Below, piece by piece: positions 59,697-64,000 of a stretch of DNA of 64,000 nucleotides. Numbering within the stretch: the first letter of the stretch is position 1; every line of letters begins with the position of its first letter. A model generated the notes under the pieces. The model saw only the letters and a list, made by a program, of their open reading frames with translations. It did no database searches and was not told where the DNA came from. Location: positions 1 to 64,000 of the forward strand of contig NZ_JAEQAZ010000015.1 of the NCBI RefSeq assembly GCF_016654115.1. The letters run 5' to 3'. This stretch comes from Streptomyces sp. MBT53. Its GTDB lineage: Bacteria; Actinomycetota; Actinomycetes; Streptomycetales; Streptomycetaceae. The position numbers and the translations under genes were made by a program.

Positions 59697-60890
59697 CTAC
59701 CGGAAGGCGTCGAGTCCGGTGAGCGCCTTGCCCAGCACGAGCTGGTGCATCTCGACGGTGCCCTCGTACGTGAGCACCGACTCCAGGTTCGTCGCGTGCC
59801 GCATCACCGGGTACTCCAGCGAGATCCCGTTGGCACCGAGGATCGTCCGTGCCGTACGGCAGATCTCGATGGCCTCCCGTACGTTGTTGAGCTTGCCGAA
59901 GCTGACCTGCTCGGGACGCAGGCGCCCGGCGTCCATGCGCCGCCCCAGGTGATGGGCGAGCAGAATCCCCTTGTGCAGTTCGACCGCCATGTCGGCGAGC
60001 TTGGCCTGGGTGAGCTGGAAGCCGCCGATGGGCCGCCCGAACTGCTCCCGCGTCTTCGCGTATTCGACGGCGGACTCGAAGGAAGCGCGCGCCGCGCCCA
60101 TCGCACCCCACACGATTCCGTAACGGGCGTGCGACAGACAGCTCAGCGGCCCCTTCAGTCCCACGACCTCGGGCAGCACCGCATCGGCGGGCAATCGCAC
60201 ATCATCGAGGACGAGTTCGCTGGTGACGGACGCGCGCAGTGACCACTTGTGCTTGATCTCGGGCGCGGAGAAGCCGGAGACGTCCGTCGGTACGACGAAC
60301 CCCCGGATCCCGTCGTCGGTCTGCGCCCACACGACGGCGACGCCGGCCACCGAGCCGTTGGTGATCCACATCTTCCGCCCGTTGAGAATCCAGTCGCCGC
60401 TCGCGTCGCGCTTGGCGTACGTGCGCATGGCGCCGGGGTCGGAGCCGTGGTCGGGTTCGGTCAGCCCGAAGCAGCCGATGACGTCACCGGAGGCCATGTT
60501 CGGCAGCCAGGTCTGCTTCTGCTCCTCGCTCCCGAAGCGGTGGATGGCGTACATGGCGAGCGATCCCTGCACCGACACGAGCGACCGGATCCCCGAGTCG
60601 GCGGCCTCCAACTCCAGGCAGGCGAGCCCGTATTGGACGGCGGAGGCACCGGCGCACCCGTACCCGTCGAGCGACATCCCGAGCGCCCCGATCCCGCCCA
60701 ACTCCCGCGCGAGCTCCCGGATCCCGGGCAACTCACCCTTCTCGTACCACTCGGCGACGTACGGCAGCACCTTGTCGGCGGCCCACGCGCGAACGGTGTC
60801 GCGGATCGCGAGATCCTCGGGGTCGAGCAGGTCGTCGAGGCCGAGGGGGTCGGCGGGGTCGAAGGGGGGCAACTTCGAGGACGATGACAT
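59697..60890 (-). CDS. acyl-CoA dehydrogenase, glutaryl-CoA dehydrogenase-like
   Basis: The 397-aa flavoprotein has all acyl-CoA dehydrogenase blocks: GCFGLTEPDHGSDPGAMRT in the middle beta domain, KMWITNGSVAGVAVVWAQ, and the C-terminal helical domain with YAKTREQFGRPIGGFQLTQ. The catalytic Glu lies in LTYEGTVEMHQLVLGKALTG, and Tyr-Glu-Gly-Thr is as in glutaryl-CoA dehydrogenases. It would feed lysine/tryptophan-type breakdown, giving crotonyl-CoA. ATG 60890. No ETF or CoA-ligase genes are near, so the substrate is taken from family resemblance. Confidence 0.93.
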   Translation of the reverse strand: MSSSSKLPPFDPADPLGLDDLLDPEDLAIRDTVRAWAADKVLPYVAEWYEKGELPGIRELARELGGIGALGMSLDGYGCAGASAVQYGLACLELEAADSGIRSLVSVQGSLAMYAIHRFGSEEQKQTWLPNMASGDVIGCFGLTEPDHGSDPGAMRTYAKRDASGDWILNGRKMWITNGSVAGVAVVWAQTDDGIRGFVVPTDVSGFSAPEIKHKWSLRASVTSELVLDDVRLPADAVLPEVVGLKGPLSCLSHARYGIVWGAMGAARASFESAVEYAKTREQFGRPIGGFQLTQAKLADMAVELHKGILLAHHLGRRMDAGRLRPEQVSFGKLNNVREAIEICRTARTILGANGISLEYPVMRHATNLESVLTYEGTVEMHQLVLGKALTGLDAFR

Positions 60891-61100
60891 GGCTCAGCCT
60901 CCGGCACCTAAAAACTATCACCGCTAGTTACGACAACGGGGTCGACGTTACGACGACGAGTCGAGCACGTCCACCACCCCCCAAACTTCTGCGGCTCTCC
61001 CCCTCCCCGACCCGCGGTCGCCGACGGCGGGGAACCCCCACGGGAAGCGTCCACCCTTCGAGTGCCCGTCACGGGCGGTGCGTGGGTGGGAGAAGGGTGT

Positions 61101-62702
61101 TCAGGCGGAGACGCGGGGCTGGGTGACTTCGCGCGGGGCCGGCACCTTGGCCAGAGGTGCCTCGCACTGCATGACGCGCGGCAGGCGCAACGCCATCACC
61201 GCGCCCAGCAGCAGCAAGCCCGCGCTGACGAGGAGCGTGACGTGCAGCCCGTGCACGAAGGCGTGCCGTGCCGCGTCACGCAGGGCGGCGCCACGCACTC
61301 CACCGAGACGCGACGCGACGTCGTACGCCTCGCCCAGTGAATGGCCCGCCGAGGCCGACGCGGAGGTCGGAACCCCGGGCACTGAGCGCAGACCTGGCGC
61401 GTACGCCGCGTTCATGACGCTGCCGAGGAGCGCGATGCCGATACCGGCGCCGAGTTGGTAGGAGGTCTCGCCGATCGCCGCCGCTCCGCCCGCCTGGGCC
61501 GGCGGAGCCTCGCTGAGCATCGACTCGTACGCCCCGAAGAGGGTCATCTCCAGGCCGAACCCGAGCAGCAGGAACCCGAAGAGCAGCAGCCCGGTATTGT
61601 CCCGGCCGCCCATCGCGGTGAGCGTCAGCACCGAGAACGCGGTCAGGCAGAAGCCGAAGCACACCATCCGGCGCGGGCCGAAACGCCGGAGCATCCGCGC
61701 CCCGAACAGCCCGGCCGCCATCGCCGCGAACGTCAGCGGCAGGAGTCGTAGACCCGTCTGGAGAGGCGACAGGCCCAGGACCAGTTGCAGATACTGGGCC
61801 GCGATGAGTTCGAGGCCCACCAGGGCCAGCATCGCCAGGACAATGCAGCCGACGGAGGTGCTGAACGCCGGCCTGCGGAACATGCTCAGGTCCACCAGCG
61901 GATGCGTACGGCGCCGTTGCCGTCGTACGAAAAGAACCATCAGCACCGCGCCCACGAGCAGCGGGGCCACCGTCCACGCGCTGTCCACGGGCTCTCCGCC
62001 GCCGAGCCGTTTCACGCCCAGGACGACTCCGAAGAGTCCACCGGCGGCCATCAGCGCGCCGACGACGTCCCACGGGCCGTTGCGGTCGCCGCGGGACTCG
62101 GGGAGCAGGAGGCGGCCGATCGGCAGGCTGATCAGCATCAAGGGGATGTTGACCAGGAAGACCGAGCCCCACCAGAAGTGCTCCAGCAAGAACCCGCCGA
62201 GCAGCGGGCCCACCGCCGCGCCGACCGCCGCCACCGCGCTCCACACGCCGATCGCCACCGCGCGCTCGCGCCGGTCGGGGAAGACCTGGCGAAGGATCGA
62301 CAGCGTGGCGGGCATGATCATCGCGCCGCCGACGCCGAGCAGCGCCCGCGCGAGGATCAGTACCTGGGCGGAATGGGCGCAGGCGGCCAGGCCGGAGGCG
62401 ATGCCGAAGAGGCCGTAGCCGAGGAGCAGGATGCGTCTGCGGCCGACGCGGTCGCCGAGCGTGCCGAAGAGGATGAGGAGCGAGGCGCAGACCAGCGGAT
62501 AGACGTCGACGATCCAGAGCAGCTCTATCGCGCCGGGTTTGAGGTCCTCGGTGACGGCGGGCACCGCGACATGGAGCACGGTGGCGTCGAGCGCGACGAG
62601 GAGCAGGCTCACGCAGAGGACGACGAGGACGACCCAGCGGTTGGCACCGGCCCCGGCCGCCCGACGGCGCAGCGCTGCGGCGGCCGTGGTCGTCCCGGAC
62701 AT
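61101..62702 (-). CDS. MFS drug exporter, DHA2 (14-TMS) family
   Basis: The 533-aa transporter has about 14 membrane helices and the EmrB/QacA motifs: motif A GTLGDRVGRRRILLLGYGLF (about residues 80-99), the first-helix VVLCVSLLLVALDATVLHVA, and motif C LGVGGAMIMPATLSIL near helix 5, characteristic of proton-driven antiporters. The last helix region (VTLLVSAGLLLLGAVMALRL) is intact. The ATG at 62702 is used. It exports drugs or toxic compounds. There is no regulator next to it; the divergent PIG-V-like gene starts 259 bp away. Confidence 0.93.
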   Translation of the reverse strand: MSGTTTAAAALRRRAAGAGANRWVVLVVLCVSLLLVALDATVLHVAVPAVTEDLKPGAIELLWIVDVYPLVCASLLILFGTLGDRVGRRRILLLGYGLFGIASGLAACAHSAQVLILARALLGVGGAMIMPATLSILRQVFPDRRERAVAIGVWSAVAAVGAAVGPLLGGFLLEHFWWGSVFLVNIPLMLISLPIGRLLLPESRGDRNGPWDVVGALMAAGGLFGVVLGVKRLGGGEPVDSAWTVAPLLVGAVLMVLFVRRQRRRTHPLVDLSMFRRPAFSTSVGCIVLAMLALVGLELIAAQYLQLVLGLSPLQTGLRLLPLTFAAMAAGLFGARMLRRFGPRRMVCFGFCLTAFSVLTLTAMGGRDNTGLLLFGFLLLGFGLEMTLFGAYESMLSEAPPAQAGGAAAIGETSYQLGAGIGIALLGSVMNAAYAPGLRSVPGVPTSASASAGHSLGEAYDVASRLGGVRGAALRDAARHAFVHGLHVTLLVSAGLLLLGAVMALRLPRVMQCEAPLAKVPAPREVTQPRVSA

Positions 62703-62961
62703 GTACTACCTCCCAGATGTTCCCTCGCGTTCGGCGGGCTCACGGGGTGGGGACTCCCCGTGACTGCGGCCGGAGAGGAGCGGTGTCTCCGGCCCGCGCA
62801 ACGAAGGCGAGTGAGCCGTCAGAGTACGCGAGTTCACGCCAATGCCACGTGGCGGACCTCTCACACTCCCCGGACAACACGTGTGGCGTACACCACTCCC
62901 CCTCCTGTGGACCACGCCCCGGCGGGCCGGTCGGTTCCGCACCCCGTCGATAATCGAGCCC

Positions 62962-64000
62962 GTGACCGATCTTGAAGCACCCCTGCGCCGGGCGGCCCCG
63001 GCCCTCCTCGGGTACGCCGCCGTCCGCGCCCTGGGCCTGGTGGTGCTCGCGGTGTGGAGCGCGGCGCGCGGCAAGAGCGCCCACACCTTGCTGACCGCGC
63101 GGTGGGACGCCCTCTGGTACACCCGGGTCGCCGACCTCGGTTACGGCTACGAGGTGCGGCTCCCGAACGGCGACGTCCACTCGAACCTCGCCTTCTTCCC
63201 GCTGCTGCCCTGGCTGGAAAGGTTCATGCACGCGGTCTCCCCGCTGTCGTACGCCGACGGCGGTCTCGTGGTGAGCCTGCTCGCCTCGCTCGCGGCGGCC
63301 TGGGGGATCTTCGCCGTCGCCGAGCACGTCTACGGCCGTAGGGCGGGCGTGTGTGCCGTGCTGCTGTGGGCCGTGCTCCCCGTGGGGATCGTGCAGTCGA
63401 TGGCGTACAGCGAGTCGCTGTTCACCGCGCTCGCCGCCTGGTCGCTGTACGCCGCGTTGACCGGCCGCTGGCTGACGGCGGGGACTCTGGCGCTGCTGGC
63501 GGGTCTGACCCGGCCCGTGGGGCTCGCAGTGGTCGCCGCGGTGTGGGTCGCCGGCGTCACCTCTTTCGTGGCCCCTTCAGTGACTTCTTTCGTGCGGGAC
63601 CGCAGCACGGCGCCCGCGCCCGGCGCGCGGAACTGGCGGTGCGCCCTCGGTCTGGTGCTCGCGCCCCTGGGCGCCGCCGGGTACGTCCTGTGGGTCGGCC
63701 ACCGCACCGGCAAGGGGCCGCTGGGCTATCTCGACGTGCAGGCGGGCTGGCGCAACGGTTTCGACGGGGGCGCCGCCTTCGCCCGTTTCGTCGGCGAGAA
63801 GTTCACCTCGTTCCCGTCCGCCCTGGCCGGGGTCGGGCTGATCGTCGGGGTCGGGCTGGTGGTGTGGCTGTACGTGGTCGGGGTCCGGCAGCGGCAGCCG
63901 TTGCCCCTCCTGGTGTACACGGGGGTTGTCACCGCGCTCGCGCTGTGCGCGTCGAGCTACTTCGGCTCGAAACCGCGCCTGCTGATGCCCGCTTTCCCCC
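62962..64000 (+). CDS. PIG-V-like membrane mannosyltransferase, 3' end cut by window edge
   Basis: The first 346 residues of a polytopic GT-C protein of the PIG-V type. The first long outer loop contains RWDALWYTRVADLGYGYEVR, whose W-D pair is the family's catalytic-site signature. HSNLAFFPLLPWLERF and QSMAYSESLFTALAAW follow. Eight or so membrane helices are visible, and the frame is open at 64000. GTG 62962 is the first start after the divergent spacer. Such enzymes use polyprenyl-phosphate mannose to glycosylate proteins or glycolipids outside the membrane. Confidence 0.85.
   Translation, partial: MTDLEAPLRRAAPALLGYAAVRALGLVVLAVWSAARGKSAHTLLTARWDALWYTRVADLGYGYEVRLPNGDVHSNLAFFPLLPWLERFMHAVSPLSYADGGLVVSLLASLAAAWGIFAVAEHVYGRRAGVCAVLLWAVLPVGIVQSMAYSESLFTALAAWSLYAALTGRWLTAGTLALLAGLTRPVGLAVVAAVWVAGVTSFVAPSVTSFVRDRSTAPAPGARNWRCALGLVLAPLGAAGYVLWVGHRTGKGPLGYLDVQAGWRNGFDGGAAFARFVGEKFTSFPSALAGVGLIVGVGLVVWLYVVGVRQRQPLPLLVYTGVVTALALCASSYFGSKPRLLMPAFP

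Noticed and set aside
1..64000. CRISPR arrays, tRNA or rRNA genes, prophage or IS elements
   Set aside because: No regularly spaced repeats, cloverleaf-like stretches or transposase/integrase motifs were seen on reading the window.

Overview
The window is high-GC actinobacterial chromosome, almost certainly Streptomyces. The signs are strong third-position G/C bias, frequent GTG and TTG starts, secreted streptogrisin-type proteases, a GDSL lipase, a conservon-type kinase/roadblock/DUF742/GTPase operon, a SepF-like gene, an imuB-dnaE2 SOS pair, and a hairpin repeat typical of Streptomyces intergenic DNA at 6301-6369. From memory and unverified, the gene order resembles the S. coelicolor region from homogentisate dioxygenase to the SepF-like gene sflA. 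I see no rRNA or tRNA gene, IS element, prophage, CRISPR array or plasmid function. Both edges cut a gene.

Layout. (1) 1-10.5 kb: a truncated molybdopterin oxidoreductase with an upstream TetR gene and operator, a lipoprotein, hmgA (tyrosine catabolism), a GntR regulator, an orphan type ISP specificity-domain protein, a TetR / DrrAB-like exporter module with two operators, and a CoA-transferase. (2) 10.5-19.1 kb: an ECF sigma / zinc anti-sigma pair divergent from a secreted DUF4331 protein with a SigK-like promoter. Next come a His-rich TPR membrane protein translationally coupled to a NicO-type metal permease, and a Ser/Thr kinase. (3) 19.1-21.4 kb: secreted GDSL lipase and subtilisin-like protease. 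(4) 21.6-30.3 kb: a polysaccharide locus with two GT2 enzymes, a deacetylase, a flippase fused to a second polytopic domain, and a convergent membrane-anchored glycosidase. (5) 30.5-38.9 kb: AAA ATPase, small regulators, acetyltransferases, DUF402, a methyltransferase, cupins, a cell-wall-anchored LPMO, a lipase and a MarR-cupin switch. (6) 38.9-43.4 kb: imuB-dnaE2 with a LexA box. (7) 43.6-48.1 kb: a polytopic membrane protein and two streptogrisin-type proteases around an SPFH protein. (8) 48.3-53.7 kb: a four-gene flavin monooxygenase operon, divergent from a 23-aa leader peptide of the sulfur/cysteine-responsive type that has no gene after it. (9) 53.8-57.4 kb: the conservon operon. (10) 57.6-64 kb: a Cys-rich DUF5685 protein, the SepF-like protein, a glutaryl-CoA-dehydrogenase-like enzyme, an MFS exporter and a truncated PIG-V-like mannosyltransferase.

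Most operons show 4-bp ATGA/GTGA stop-start overlaps, which I used to choose starts. The best candidates for an under-described system are the sigma/anti-sigma-DUF4331-TPR-NicO block, the orphan leader peptide beside the monooxygenase operon, and the flippase fusion in the polysaccharide locus.
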